Shown piece after piece: positions 9,347 to 18,600 of a DNA stretch of 40,211 nt; the stretch's first letter is position 1, and every line of letters begins with the position of its first letter. The notes below the pieces were generated by a model. The model did no database searches. It worked only from the letters and a program-made list of their open reading frames with translations, and was not told the DNA's origin. The stretch comes from Spirosoma endophyticum (GTDB lineage Bacteria > Bacteroidota > Bacteroidia > Cytophagales > Spirosomataceae). Both the position numbers and the translations under genes were made by a program. The DNA lies in the NCBI RefSeq assembly GCF_900112365.1, contig NZ_FOLQ01000033.1, positions 1 through 40,211 on the forward strand, read 5' to 3'.

Positions 9347-11635
9347 GTGAAAAAAAGACATTTCGGTGTGGCCACATTTGGCCTTGTAGTGCTCATACGT
9401 ATTGCTCAGGCTCAAACCAACGATCTGGTACATTATGCCAATACGTTACAGGGAACAAACAGCAAATTTGAACTCTCCTACGGAAACACGTATCCGGCAA
9501 CGAGTGTACCGTTTGCCATGAATACCTGGACACCGCAAACCGGCAAAAACGGCGATGGCTGGAAATACCAATACTTTCAGACTAAAATAAGGGGATTTCA
9601 GCAGTCTCACCAGTGTAGTTCTTGGATGAATGATTACGCTGTTTTTTCGTTGATGCCCGTAACGGGAAAATTGGTTGTGACCGATGACGAACGGGCCACT
9701 ACGTTCTCGCATAAAAATGAAGTCGCCCATCCCGACTATTACCGCGTAAAGCTGGATAATGATATTGTGACAGAAATGACCACTACCGAGCGTGGTGCTC
9801 ATTTGCGGTTCAGCTTCCCTAAAACCGGCGCGGCTTATCTTGTCCTCGACGGTTATACCAAAATGAGCCAGGTACATATTGTTCCGGGCGAACGTAAGAT
9901 TACGGGTTGGGTAAATAATTGCCGCTGGGCACCGAAAAACTTCAAGAATTATTTCGAGATCATTTTTGATAAGCCCTTCAAATCCTACGGCACCTGGGAA
10001 AATAAAAAAGGAACAATTAAACCGAACAATAGCACCGATGAAGGCGAGGGCAAAGGAGCCTATCTTGAGTTTGCACCGGGCGATGTTGTACAGGCAAAAG
10101 TGGCCTCATCCTACATCAATGCCGAACAGGCTACCCTGAACGTAAGCACTGAATTGGGCAAATTTCACTCGTTTGATGAGACCAGAGCGGCATCCACAAA
10201 AATTTGGAACGAACTGTTTAATCGTGTGCTGGTGGAAGGCGGCACCGAGGAACAAAAGGCCACATTCTATTCCTGCCTGTTCCGGGCCAATTTGTTTTCG
10301 CATCGCTTTTTTGAACTGACAAAAGAGGATAAGCCCTATTATTTTAGCCCTTATGATGGGAAGATATACGATGGCTACATGTACACCGACAATGGGTTTT
10401 GGGACACCTTTCGGGCGCAGTTTCCGCTGAATACCATTTTGCACCCCAAAATGCAGGGCCAGTATATACAGGCTTTACTGGCTGCCCAGCAACAATGCGG
10501 TTGGCTTCCGTCCTGGTCGTGCCCAGCTGAAACGGGTGGTATGATTGGCAACCACGCCATATCGCTGATTACCGACGCCTGGGTTAAAGGTATCCGCACG
10601 GTTGATCCTGAGCAGGCGCTGAAAGCCTACTATCATGAAGCGAACAATAAAGGTCCGTGGGGCAGTGCAAATGGACGTGGCTACGCCAGAGAGTATAACG
10701 CGAATGGTTACGTACCCTACTCGAAATACACACAAGGCGCAACGGCCCAATCGCTTGAATATGCCTATGATGATTTTTGCGGGTATCAGCTCGCTACATA
10801 TACCGGGAATGAAAAGTACATGGCTTCTTTTGGGAAAAACATGTATAACTACAAAAGCATGTACGATCCCGGCACCCGGTTCATGCGGGCAAAAGATAGC
10901 ATGGGCAACTGGATAGTACCGTTTGATCCACTGGAGTGGGGTGGCCCCTATACGGAAGGGAATGCATGGCATTGGCAGTGGTCGGTTTTTCATGACATCC
11001 AGGGACTCATTACCCTCATGGGCGGTACTAAAAACTTTACGGCTAAAATCGATTCGGTTTTCTCTCAACCATCCACCATCAAGGTAGGTGGCTATGGTTC
11101 TGTTATCCACGAAATGACCGAAATGGAACTGATAAAAATGGGTCAATACGCTCATGGTAACCAGCCAATACAGCATTTAATATACCTGTACAATTATGCC
11201 GGTCAGCCGTGGAAGAGCCAGCTGCTCGCTCGTGAAGTGACAGAAAAGCTATACAATGCCACCCAAAACGGGTATCCGGGCGATGAGGACCAAGGCCAAA
11301 TGTCGTCCTGGTACATACTAAGCGCTTTGGGGATTTATAGCGTCTGTCCGGGTACAGATCAGTATGTTATAGGCAGCCCAATCTTCAAAAAAGTAACCCT
11401 CACGCTGGAAAATGGTAAGAAATTTATCATCCAGGCCGACAACAACAGTAAGCAGAACGTTTACATCCAATCGGCTACGTTGAATGGTAAGTCTTATACG
11501 CACAACTGGTTAAGCCACTACAGCATCACGAATGGCGGCACACTTAGGTTAAAAATGGGTAACAAACCCGCTTATAATCGTGGACTAGCAACAGAAGATA
11601 AACCTTTTTCTGTATCAACTTTAAAAACGAAATAA
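9347..11635 (+). CDS. GH92 family alpha-mannosidase (secreted)
   Basis: A glycoside hydrolase family 92 enzyme, a calcium-dependent exo-acting alpha-mannosidase family common in Bacteroidota, 762 residues from GTG 9347. That start gives a clean signal peptide (MKKRHFGVATFGLVVL...AQAQ); the longer frame from TTG 9287 has an implausible leader. Family motifs: GTNSKFELSYGNTYPA, IRGFQQSHQCSSWMNDY, DGYMYTDNGFWDTFR, the catalytic-acid region YTEGNAWHWQW (about 10950-10982), HGNQPIQHLIYLYNYAGQPW and the base-bearing GDEDQGQMSSWYILSALG (about 11278-11332). It is the last gene of PUL1 and defines mannose as a likely component of the substrate. Which linkage it cuts (alpha-1,2, -1,3 or other) cannot be read from the sequence. 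Confidence 0.9.
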   Translation: MKKRHFGVATFGLVVLIRIAQAQTNDLVHYANTLQGTNSKFELSYGNTYPATSVPFAMNTWTPQTGKNGDGWKYQYFQTKIRGFQQSHQCSSWMNDYAVFSLMPVTGKLVVTDDERATTFSHKNEVAHPDYYRVKLDNDIVTEMTTTERGAHLRFSFPKTGAAYLVLDGYTKMSQVHIVPGERKITGWVNNCRWAPKNFKNYFEIIFDKPFKSYGTWENKKGTIKPNNSTDEGEGKGAYLEFAPGDVVQAKVASSYINAEQATLNVSTELGKFHSFDETRAASTKIWNELFNRVLVEGGTEEQKATFYSCLFRANLFSHRFFELTKEDKPYYFSPYDGKIYDGYMYTDNGFWDTFRAQFPLNTILHPKMQGQYIQALLAAQQQCGWLPSWSCPAETGGMIGNHAISLITDAWVKGIRTVDPEQALKAYYHEANNKGPWGSANGRGYAREYNANGYVPYSKYTQGATAQSLEYAYDDFCGYQLATYTGNEKYMASFGKNMYNYKSMYDPGTRFMRAKDSMGNWIVPFDPLEWGGPYTEGNAWHWQWSVFHDIQGLITLMGGTKNFTAKIDSVFSQPSTIKVGGYGSVIHEMTEMELIKMGQYAHGNQPIQHLIYLYNYAGQPWKSQLLAREVTEKLYNATQNGYPGDEDQGQMSSWYILSALGIYSVCPGTDQYVIGSPIFKKVTLTLENGKKFIIQADNNSKQNVYIQSATLNGKSYTHNWLSHYSITNGGTLRLKMGNKPAYNRGLATEDKPFSVSTLKTK

Positions 11636-12013
11636 ATTCACCTGACAAGTTCACTTATCTTTTTGGTTATCAACAAATTAGCGCAATTATTGGATTCACA
11701 CTGTGTCAATCTAAGGAAGTTTTACTCCATTTACTGAGTAAAAAACGTAGAAATTACATGTATGTTAGGTGCTATTCCTTCTCCCCTATTTATACTGTTT
11801 TTGAACATCCTATATCTCACATACTTGCCGTATATGCTCTTAAATATGAGCGCTTTTAGTTCCTACTTAAACGCTCCTACTACGATTGGCCAAAGACATG
11901 CCCTAATGACTCTTATTCAGTTGTATCGCTTCCATTAAATAGTATTTTACCAATGTGCAATTTAAAAGGCAAATTTTTATTCGCTTTACAATATTTGTAC
12001 TTTTCCTAGTGAC
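11636..12013. other. Intergenic stretch, nothing recognised
   Basis: AT-rich sequence after the GH92 stop. I see no ORF with family features, no clear intrinsic terminator and no tRNA-like fold. Confidence 0.5.
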
Positions 12014-12123
12014 CGTTCATAAAAGGCAACCTTTTGTGAACGATTTCAGACGTCGGAACTGAACGTTGAGCTATCATCACAAGTCATCATGAGCGTTCAA
12101 TTGGCCAAGGGTTTTCGTGAACG
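12014..12123. repeat. Pair of CGTTCA-type hairpins (small MITE-like unit)
   Basis: The first hairpin has 13-nt arms at 12014-12026 and 12030-12042 with a CAA loop and one G-U pair. The second has CGTTCA at 12094-12099 and TGAACG at 12118-12123. Both right arms share GTGAACGATTT. A further TGAACG lies at 12059-12064, so the 110-bp block has five half-sites. The block could be a decayed miniature element with ends CGTTCAyrAAA, or an operator cluster. No gene starts next to it. Confidence 0.4.
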
Positions 12124-12377
12124 ATTTAGTTGAAATTGTTGATTGTATTTATTCAAGAAGTGTACAATAATTATTAAATTAGTGTATTGATCCTAAAAAT
12201 AGAATATTTCTCTGATGTAAATGTTAATCAAATACTCGTAATATTAATGGTTGGGAGTGGCTAACATTCGTACGAAATGTCCCATAATGCCGCTCCGAAA
12301 AACTAAATAAACCAAGTAGCCATCACAGATAGTTTAGCCGGGGCGCCGATGCGGTTGATTCATTTATCTAGTTATTA
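12124..12377. other. Intergenic stretch before the dead IS3 element
   Basis: No gene is visible. It contains one 16-bp GC-rich unit at 12338-12353 and probably the decayed left end of the IS3 element that follows. Confidence 0.4.
12338..12353 (+). repeat. 16-bp GC-rich unit, copy 1
   Basis: CCGGGGCGCCGATGCG matches the unit consensus CGGGGCCGCCNNNGCG except at positions 2 and 6. It lies in AT-rich sequence just upstream of the IS3 relic. Confidence 0.5.
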
Positions 12378-12472
12378 CCTGAAAAAAGTCTTTAAAACGC
12401 ATAATTTGCCAAGCTGAAACTAGTACCGTCGTTGCTGAAGTCTGTCGCAAAATGGGCATTAGTGAAGCGACG

Positions 12473-12488
12473 GCACGGGCCGCTCCGC
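12473..12488 (+). repeat. 16-bp GC-rich unit, copy 2 (variant)
   Basis: GCACGGGCCGCTCCGC interrupts orfA of the IS3 relic between the codons for SEAT and FYNW. Removing exactly these 16 nt restores GCG-ACG-TTC-TAC. It is a divergent member that keeps GGGCCGC. Confidence 0.6.
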
Positions 12489-12637
12489 TTCTACAACTGG
12501 GAGAAAAAGTATGGTGGCCTGTGCGTTTCCGAATAGCGTCGGCTTCGTCAGCTTGAGTAAGAGAATCAGTTAGTTACCGATCTAAGCCTAGTCAAACAGA
12601 TGCTTAAGGACGTTATCAAAAAAAAGCTCTAAGGCCA

Positions 12638-12653
12638 CAGGGCCGCCTGTGCG
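12638..12653 (+). repeat. 16-bp GC-rich unit, copy 3
   Basis: CAGGGCCGCCTGTGCG lies at the orfA/orfB junction of the IS3 relic. Removing it leaves CTA-AGG-CCA-GCT-CAA-CGC (L-R-P-A-Q-R), the expected -1 frame of orfB. Confidence 0.65.
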
Positions 12654-13080
12654 GCTCAACGCCATGTGCTGGTCTAAAGCTTGTTGACGGACTATCAAAT
12701 ATCGAACCGTAGGGCGTGCGTCTTGATTCTGTTAGGCCGCTCTACCTGGCACTACAAGTCTCGACGACGGGATGAATCAGTACTCCGAAAGCGGATTCGG
12801 GAGATCGCTGATACTCGAGTGCGATATGGTAGTCAGCGTATTTTTACTTTATTAAGGCGAGAGGGCTGGCGCGACAATCATAAGCGCGTATATCGCTTGT
12901 ATCGTCTGGAAGGCCTTAATTTGCGTAGTAATCGCCCTCGACGTAAGCGATCAGCGGCTCATAGGCTAGATTGACCTATATTCTCCAGTATTCATCAGTA
13001 CTGGATCGGTCCACCGTGGCGGTATGGATTTTCTGGCAGGTCGATTCTTTGATGGGTGGAAAATACGGGCCTTAGCTATA

Positions 13081-13096
13081 CGGGGCCGCCTGAGCG
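13081..13096 (+). repeat. 16-bp GC-rich unit, copy 4
   Basis: CGGGGCCGCCTGAGCG interrupts orfB. Removing it leaves GCT-ATA-GTC-GAT-AAT-TTT (A-I-V-D-N-F), the conserved first-aspartate region of the DDE core. Confidence 0.7.
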
Positions 13097-13249
13097 GTCG
13101 ATAATTTTAGTCGGCAGTGTGTACAAATTCTTGTTGGTCAGTCATTAAGTCAATAAAGGGTAAAGACATAGTTGAGGCAATGGAACGGCCCCTAAACGTA
13201 TCTAAATGGACAATGGAAGTGAATTTATCTCAAAAGTAATGGATCTATG

Positions 13250-13265
13250 CGGGGCCGCCCGTGCG
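13250..13265 (+). repeat. 16-bp GC-rich unit, copy 5
   Basis: CGGGGCCGCCCGTGCG interrupts a tryptophan codon of orfB. Removing it leaves CTA-TGG-GCC-TAT-GAT (L-W-A-Y-D) ahead of NDV. Confidence 0.7.
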
Positions 13266-13334
13266 GGCCTATGATAATGATGTGACGTCAGACTTTTCTT
13301 GGCTCGGGAAACCGGCTGATAACGCTTTTATTGA

Positions 13335-13350
13335 CCGGGTCGCCAGCTCG
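13335..13350 (+). repeat. 16-bp GC-rich unit, copy 6 (diverged)
   Basis: CCGGGTCGCCAGCTCG interrupts orfB just after NAFIE. Removing it leaves ATT-GAA-TTA-TTT-AAT (I-E-L-F-N), the expected continuation around the catalytic glutamate. It matches copy 4 at 11 of 16 positions. Confidence 0.55.
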
Positions 13351-13582
13351 ATTATTTAATAGAAGTTTCCAAGACGAGTGTTTGAACGCCAATTGGTTCT
13401 TATCTTTAAAAATGTTCAAGAAAATATTGAGCATTGGCGACAAGAATAAAACTCGTTTCGCCCACAAAGTTCTCACGGCGAGCTAACGCCTGATGAGGTT
13501 GTAAAGGGCACTAAAAAAAGAACAAATGAACGCCCGATCCTCAATCTTTGAGTAGTCCAATAAGTGGGGAACATCCCAGGTT

Positions 13583-13605
13583 GCTTAAACTCCATTCAAA
13601 ACTGG
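13583..13605. repeat. 23-bp direct repeat, copy B (IS-end-like)
   Basis: Matches 349-371 at 21 of 23 positions in the same orientation. It lies 32 bp after the stop of the IS3 relic, where the right end of that element is expected. Confidence 0.55.
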
Positions 13606-13773
13606 ATCATTAAACTAGATAAGGGCAATTTAACCATCCAAATTAAGTAGGTACCAGTATAAGAGTGACCTTGTCAACAAGTAAGATTTAAGGGTTTATC
13701 ACTTTTGTTACAGAAATTATTGGTAAATTTTCAGTTGCCTGAGTGTATTGGTTTGCTCTAAAAATTCCGTCCC

Positions 13774-14370
13774 GTGCAATCATTATCTGATAACGAAATA
13801 TGGGCATCCTTTCGGCAGGGAGACCGGATGGCATTTACCTGGATCTACAACCGAAACATTAAAGATCTGCTAAGGTATGGTTACCGGGTTTCTACTAATC
13901 AGCAACTCGTTAAAGACAGTATTCACGATCTATTCCTGCATTTATGGCTTCATCGTGAGAATCTTTCCAATACCGATAATATTCGCTTCTACCTGTACCG
14001 GTCGCTACGTAACAAAATCGTTCATAATAGTAAGGAGTTGTATCCGGTCACCCTGCCTGATGTTGAACAAATACTGGACAAGGTTTTTAGCGATTTGCCT
14101 TTGGAGCACGCTATCATTGAGCAGGAAGACTCTGAAGAGCAGATCAGAGTGCTTAGAAAGGCCATTGACCGACTGCCTAAACGCCAGCAGGAAGTAATTC
14201 AACTGCGCTATTTCCACGATTTCTCCCTTGAAGAAATAGCCTCTGTTATGCAGATCAATAATCAGTCAGTACGTAATCTCATTCACCGATCTATTTCCCA
14301 GCTAAAAGAATTTGTTGAATTGGCTGGCTGGCTTTTGTTGCTCGTATCTAACCATATCAATAAATTTTAA
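13774..14370 (+). CDS. ECF-family RNA polymerase sigma factor (PUL2)
   Basis: A 198-residue ECF sigma factor, paralogous to the one at 889. It has region 2 (GDRMAFTWIYNRN, then IHDLFLHLWLHRENL) and region 4 (LPKRQQEVIQLRYFHDFSLE, then VRNLIHRSISQLKEF). The start is GTG 13774, giving MQSLSDNEIWASF. It should be held by the FecR protein encoded 69 bases downstream and switch on the SusC/SusD genes of PUL2. Like its paralogue it ends in a hydrophobic tail (LAGWLLLLVSNHI). Confidence 0.9.
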   Translation: MQSLSDNEIWASFRQGDRMAFTWIYNRNIKDLLRYGYRVSTNQQLVKDSIHDLFLHLWLHRENLSNTDNIRFYLYRSLRNKIVHNSKELYPVTLPDVEQILDKVFSDLPLEHAIIEQEDSEEQIRVLRKAIDRLPKRQQEVIQLRYFHDFSLEEIASVMQINNQSVRNLIHRSISQLKEFVELAGWLLLLVSNHINKF

Positions 14371-14439
14371 AAATATTTTTATATCATTTTGAGTACAACT
14401 GTCTTAAAGTTCCATTTAGACAGTTGGTTGCCATGCCAT

Positions 14440-15522
14440 ATGCTTGAGAAATACGCTACATACGATCGCGACGACTTCGTTCAGGACGGAGAATTTATTC
14501 GGTGGGTTAAATACCCTGACCCGAAGAATGATCTCTTTTGGTCTTCACTTCTGGACATCTACCCCTTTCAGCAGGATACGATTATGCAGGCCAGACAAAT
14601 TGTACTGAAATTAAGCGCAGCTACGTGCAACGACGTTAGCGAACAGGATGTGGACAGTATCTGGCAAAATCTCCAGCTCTCCATTGGCCAGCCGGTTAAG
14701 GTCATTCCACTTTGGCAACGGGCATGGGTCCGGATGGCTGCTGCAGTGTTTTTATTGGTTGGCGGATTGGCCGTGTGGCAGTTGCTTCATGAGGAAACAA
14801 ATCTGGTATCAATAAGTCGTGACGCGTATGGTGTATTATCGGGTAATTTAACCCAGGTTTCTAATAATACGACTGATTCGATGATTATAAAACTTCCGGA
14901 TAATAGTCGTATAACACTGTCGCGTGGAGCTAAGCTTCGGTACAAAACCCATTTCACCGATTCCATACGTGAGGTTTATTTAACCGGCGAAGCCTTTTTT
15001 GAGGTTGCGCGCAATCCCCAAAAACCATTTATAGTTTATACGAGCGAGCTAATAACCAAGGTATTAGGAACGAGTTTCTGGATAAAAACCAACGTAGACG
15101 ATAAACACATAACCGTAGCAGTAAAGACCGGGAAAGTGTTTGTCTACAAAAAAACGAAGGGCGTTTCGGCTGACCAGTTTGCGGGCGTTGTGTTGCTGCC
15201 CAATCAACAGACTGACTATAAACCCGATTCAGACAAGTTGAGTCGCACGCTCGTCGAAGAGCCATTACCTGTTCTGCCTGATAATGAACGTCAGGCGTCT
15301 ACGTTCGATAATGTTCCGGTTACTGAATTGCTCGATAATCTCGAAAAGTCGTATGGCGTAGACATTCAATTCGATAGGAGTGTACTTACGGGTTGTCGGC
15401 TAACTACTTCATTCAAGGATGAATCGTTGTTTCAACGACTGGAAGTGCTGTGTGAAGCGATTAATGCTACGTATAAACTGGAAGAAACACGCATTGTGAT
15501 CAATGCCCAACGATGTCTGTAG
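14440..15522 (+). CDS. FecR-family anti-sigma factor (PUL2)
   Basis: A 360-residue inner-membrane anti-sigma factor for the sigma factor encoded just upstream. The cytoplasmic N-terminus includes DGEFIRWVKYPDP. A single membrane helix lies at about 97-116 (WVRMAAAVFLLVGGLAVWQL). The periplasmic FecR domain shows LPDNSRITLSRGAKLRY, YLTGEAFFEVARNP and VLGTSFWIKT, and a C-terminal DUF4974 part (FDNVPVTELLDNLEKSYGV) follows. An in-frame TTG at 14389 would add 17 residues; ATG 14440 matches the paralogue better. The layout copies PUL1 gene for gene. Confidence 0.9.
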   Translation: MLEKYATYDRDDFVQDGEFIRWVKYPDPKNDLFWSSLLDIYPFQQDTIMQARQIVLKLSAATCNDVSEQDVDSIWQNLQLSIGQPVKVIPLWQRAWVRMAAAVFLLVGGLAVWQLLHEETNLVSISRDAYGVLSGNLTQVSNNTTDSMIIKLPDNSRITLSRGAKLRYKTHFTDSIREVYLTGEAFFEVARNPQKPFIVYTSELITKVLGTSFWIKTNVDDKHITVAVKTGKVFVYKKTKGVSADQFAGVVLLPNQQTDYKPDSDKLSRTLVEEPLPVLPDNERQASTFDNVPVTELLDNLEKSYGVDIQFDRSVLTGCRLTTSFKDESLFQRLEVLCEAINATYKLEETRIVINAQRCL

Positions 15523-15688
15523 ACTCACGGGAATAATTTAACCAAACTGAGCGCGCCTATGCTATGAACTATCCAACTCAATACTGAGCCCGACGCTTAG
15601 CAACTCAGGGCTTGTCTCCTCGCTATTTGATGACGTATATATCTATCCGTTAGTTAGGTATAGGAATGTTATTGCCTAATAATCAAGA
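15523..15688. other. FecR-SusC intergenic region of PUL2
   Basis: 166 bp upstream of SusC, where the promoter recognised by the PUL2 ECF sigma factor should lie. I cannot point to a supported -35/-10 pair. A weak AGCCC/GGGCT dyad is present around 15588-15616. Confidence 0.25.
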
Positions 15689-18600
15689 ATGATCAAATCA
15701 ATGGGAAACGTTTACAATTCTCTAAATTTCCGAATCCTGATGAGAGTGCTACTGATATTATTTGTGACAGTGGTCGTTTTCACAAATTTTACGCTGGCTC
15801 GTGAGCCAGCCGTACAGGATTTGCTGAACAAGAAGATTACCCTGAAAACAGAAAACCGGAGTCTGGCCGAAGTACTTTTACTGATCGGAAAGCAGGTAGA
15901 TATTACTTTTACGTACCGTACCAAATTATTGCCCGAACAGCCGGTCGTTTCGGTCAATTATCGAAACGATAAATTATCGACTATACTGAATCAATTACTT
16001 ACACCAATCAGCGTAAAATACAGGATTATTGGTAAGCAAGTTGTACTGACGCCTAACGAATCCGAGTCAAACTCTTCCACGACGGACGTAGTGGAACCAA
16101 ACCACAATGCTAAAGCCGAGATTCCAGTTACGGGATCGATTGTGGATGATAAAGGAGAGAAGCTTCCGGGGGTAACAGTGTTGATTAAAGGAAGCCAGCG
16201 AGGCACCACAACGGATACGGAGGGGAAGTTTTCCATTAATGTTCCAAACCGGGAAACGGTTCTTGCTTTTTCCTACGTAGGCTTTTTCTCGCAGGAAATC
16301 ACAGTCGGAAACCGGACTAAAATCGACGTAGTGTTGAAAGGCGACGATAAGACGCTCGATGAAGTGGTCGTAGTGGGGTTTGGTACGCAAAAAAAGGAGA
16401 GCGTAGTCGGGTCGATTGTGCAGACGTCCAATGAGGAACTAAAACGAGTGGGCAACGTAACCGACCTCAAACAGGCGTTGACCGGAAACTTGCCTGGCTT
16501 AACAACAATCACTGCCAGTGGTGAGCCAGGGGGAACCGCCAATGGAGAAAGTGCCACATCTATTTTCATTCGTGGACGTAATACCTGGAATGGAGGACAG
16601 CCGCTCATTATGGTCGATGGAGTTGAACGTAACATGGAAAACATCGACGTCAACGAGGTGGCTACGGTATCGGTTTTAAAGGATGCCTCGGCAACAGCCG
16701 TTTTTGGGGTGAAGGGCGCTAATGGTGTTATCCTGATTACCACCAAACGGGGCTCTGAATCTAAACCGCAGCTTGCCGTTTCGTACAATGCAACAGCCTT
16801 ATCGGTTTCCCGATTGCCCGATAAGCTGGACTCCTATGAAGCCATCATGCTCCGAAATGAGATGATTGAGCGCGAGGGGACCATCAATCCGGTTTCGTGG
16901 GGCGACTACGTACCGTATGAAGTAGCGCTACGTTACCAGCGTCCCCAAAGCGATATCAACGCAATTCTCTATCCGAATGTCGACTGGAAAAATGCCATGT
17001 TCAAGGATGTATCCTGGTCGCAGAAGGCAAATCTGAACGTAACGGGGGGAACCAAATTTGTTAAATATTTCGGGTCGCTGGCGTATCTGAATGAGAGCGA
17101 TATGTTCAAAAAGTACGAGAATAATAAAAATTACGATCCTAGCTATAGTTTCAATCGGTTTAACTTCCGGAGCAACCTGGATTTTAGAGTTACCGGAACC
17201 ACGAACCTCAAAGTCAATCTGGCTGGTTTTTACAGCCAGAAAAATACCAACTATTCCTATGCCAGCGGTACGTCGGGCACCAACCCGCTTGCCTGGGCGG
17301 CAGCGTATCGGTTTCCACCGGATGCTATTTTGCCACAATACCCGGATGGAAGCTGGGGACAGAACTATGCGCTGCCGCCGGAACAGCTTCAAAATCCCGT
17401 TGCACTGATTTATAATACGGGCGTTTGGGAGCGCCGTGAAGTAGCCTTAAATACCGATTTCACCCTTGAACAGAAGCTGGATTTTCTTACAAAAGGGCTT
17501 AGTGTGACGGGCTTGTTATTCTATGATAACAGCCTGCAAACCGTTGGTGGTATTACGGATCAAAATCATGTGCGTCCTGAGGGTAATCTGCTCGGTAAAA
17601 TTGTTTACCCGAATCGGTATACCGGCGAAGGGCAAGACCCCAGCCAGTACACGGAAACCACGCCCGTCACCGCTGCCAATGCGTTTGATTGGGTAGCGAG
17701 TCCATGGACTGTCAGCCCCGAGGAAGTATCCTCGACTTTTGTCGGTTATCTGCCCATCCGGCGCCGATTAATGTATCAGTTGCAGTCGAATTATACCCGC
17801 GCTTTCGATAAGCACAATGTGGGGGCGATGGGCTTATTCAAACGCGAACAGTTTGCACAAGGAAGTATGTTTCCGAGTTACCGCGAAGACTGGGTGTTTC
17901 GGACGACTTACGATTACGATTCCAGGTACTTATTTGAGTTTAATGGCGCTTACAACGGGTCTGAAAAATTCGGCCCCGGCTATCGCTTTGACTTTTTTCC
18001 ATCTTACGCGTTTGGCTGGAATGTTTCCAATGAAAAGTTCTTTAAAGTTCCTGCGATCAACCATTTGAAATTTCGCTACAGCGCTGGAACGGTTGGGGAT
18101 GATGCCGGGGGGGCAAGATGGGCCTACCAGTCTCAGTATACATATGGAAATTCCAGCCTGCTAAATGCGAACCCAAACGAAAAAAGCCCTTATCTCTGGT
18201 ACAAGGAATCGATTGTCGGTAACCCGGATATTCACTGGGAAAAAGCCCGGAAACACAATTATGGCGCTGAAATAGGTCTTTTCAACGATCTGATTCAGAT
18301 GAACTTCGATTACTTCACGGAAAACAGAACCGACATCATCATTACGGGCGCTTCCCGGGCCATTCCTCCCTATTTTGGCGCAACACCGCCTTCGGCAAAC
18401 CTGGGTCAAGTAAAATCAAAAGGATATGAACTGGAGCTAAAAGTTAATAAGCGGTTTCCTTCCGGCATAAACCTTTGGGGTAATTTCGCTTTCACCCACA
18501 CTCAGAACACCGTTATAAATCGGGACGATCCGGCCTTACAGGCTGCCTATCAGAAGCAGGCTGGTTATCAGATCGGGCAAACCCGAAGTTTGATCAATAC

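Larger units (their letters stand above)
12378..13551 (+). pseudogene. Decayed IS3-family element (orfA and orfB remnants)
   Basis: The orfA remnant can be read as AETSTVVAEVCRKMGISEAT, then FYNWEKKYGG, then LVKQMLKDVIKKKL. An eight-A run at 12618-12625 followed by G is the A-AAA-AAG slippery site of the usual -1 frameshift into orfB. The orfB part reads RPAQRHVLV, LLTDYQISNRRACVL, then the longest intact piece at 12681-12974 (RIREIADTRVRYGSQRIF). It continues in pieces through the integrase core (IDNFSRQCVQILVGQS, MDNGSEF, SRPGKPTDNAFI, QDECLNANWF, LGELTPDEVV) to a TGA at 13549-13551. Stops, small indels and five inserted 16-bp GC-rich units kill the frame. It cannot encode an active transposase. 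Confidence 0.85.

Noticed and set aside
10475..11176. 233-codon minus-strand frame inside GH92
   Set aside because: Antisense to conserved GH92 motifs; the composition is that of a reverse reading of a coding gene.
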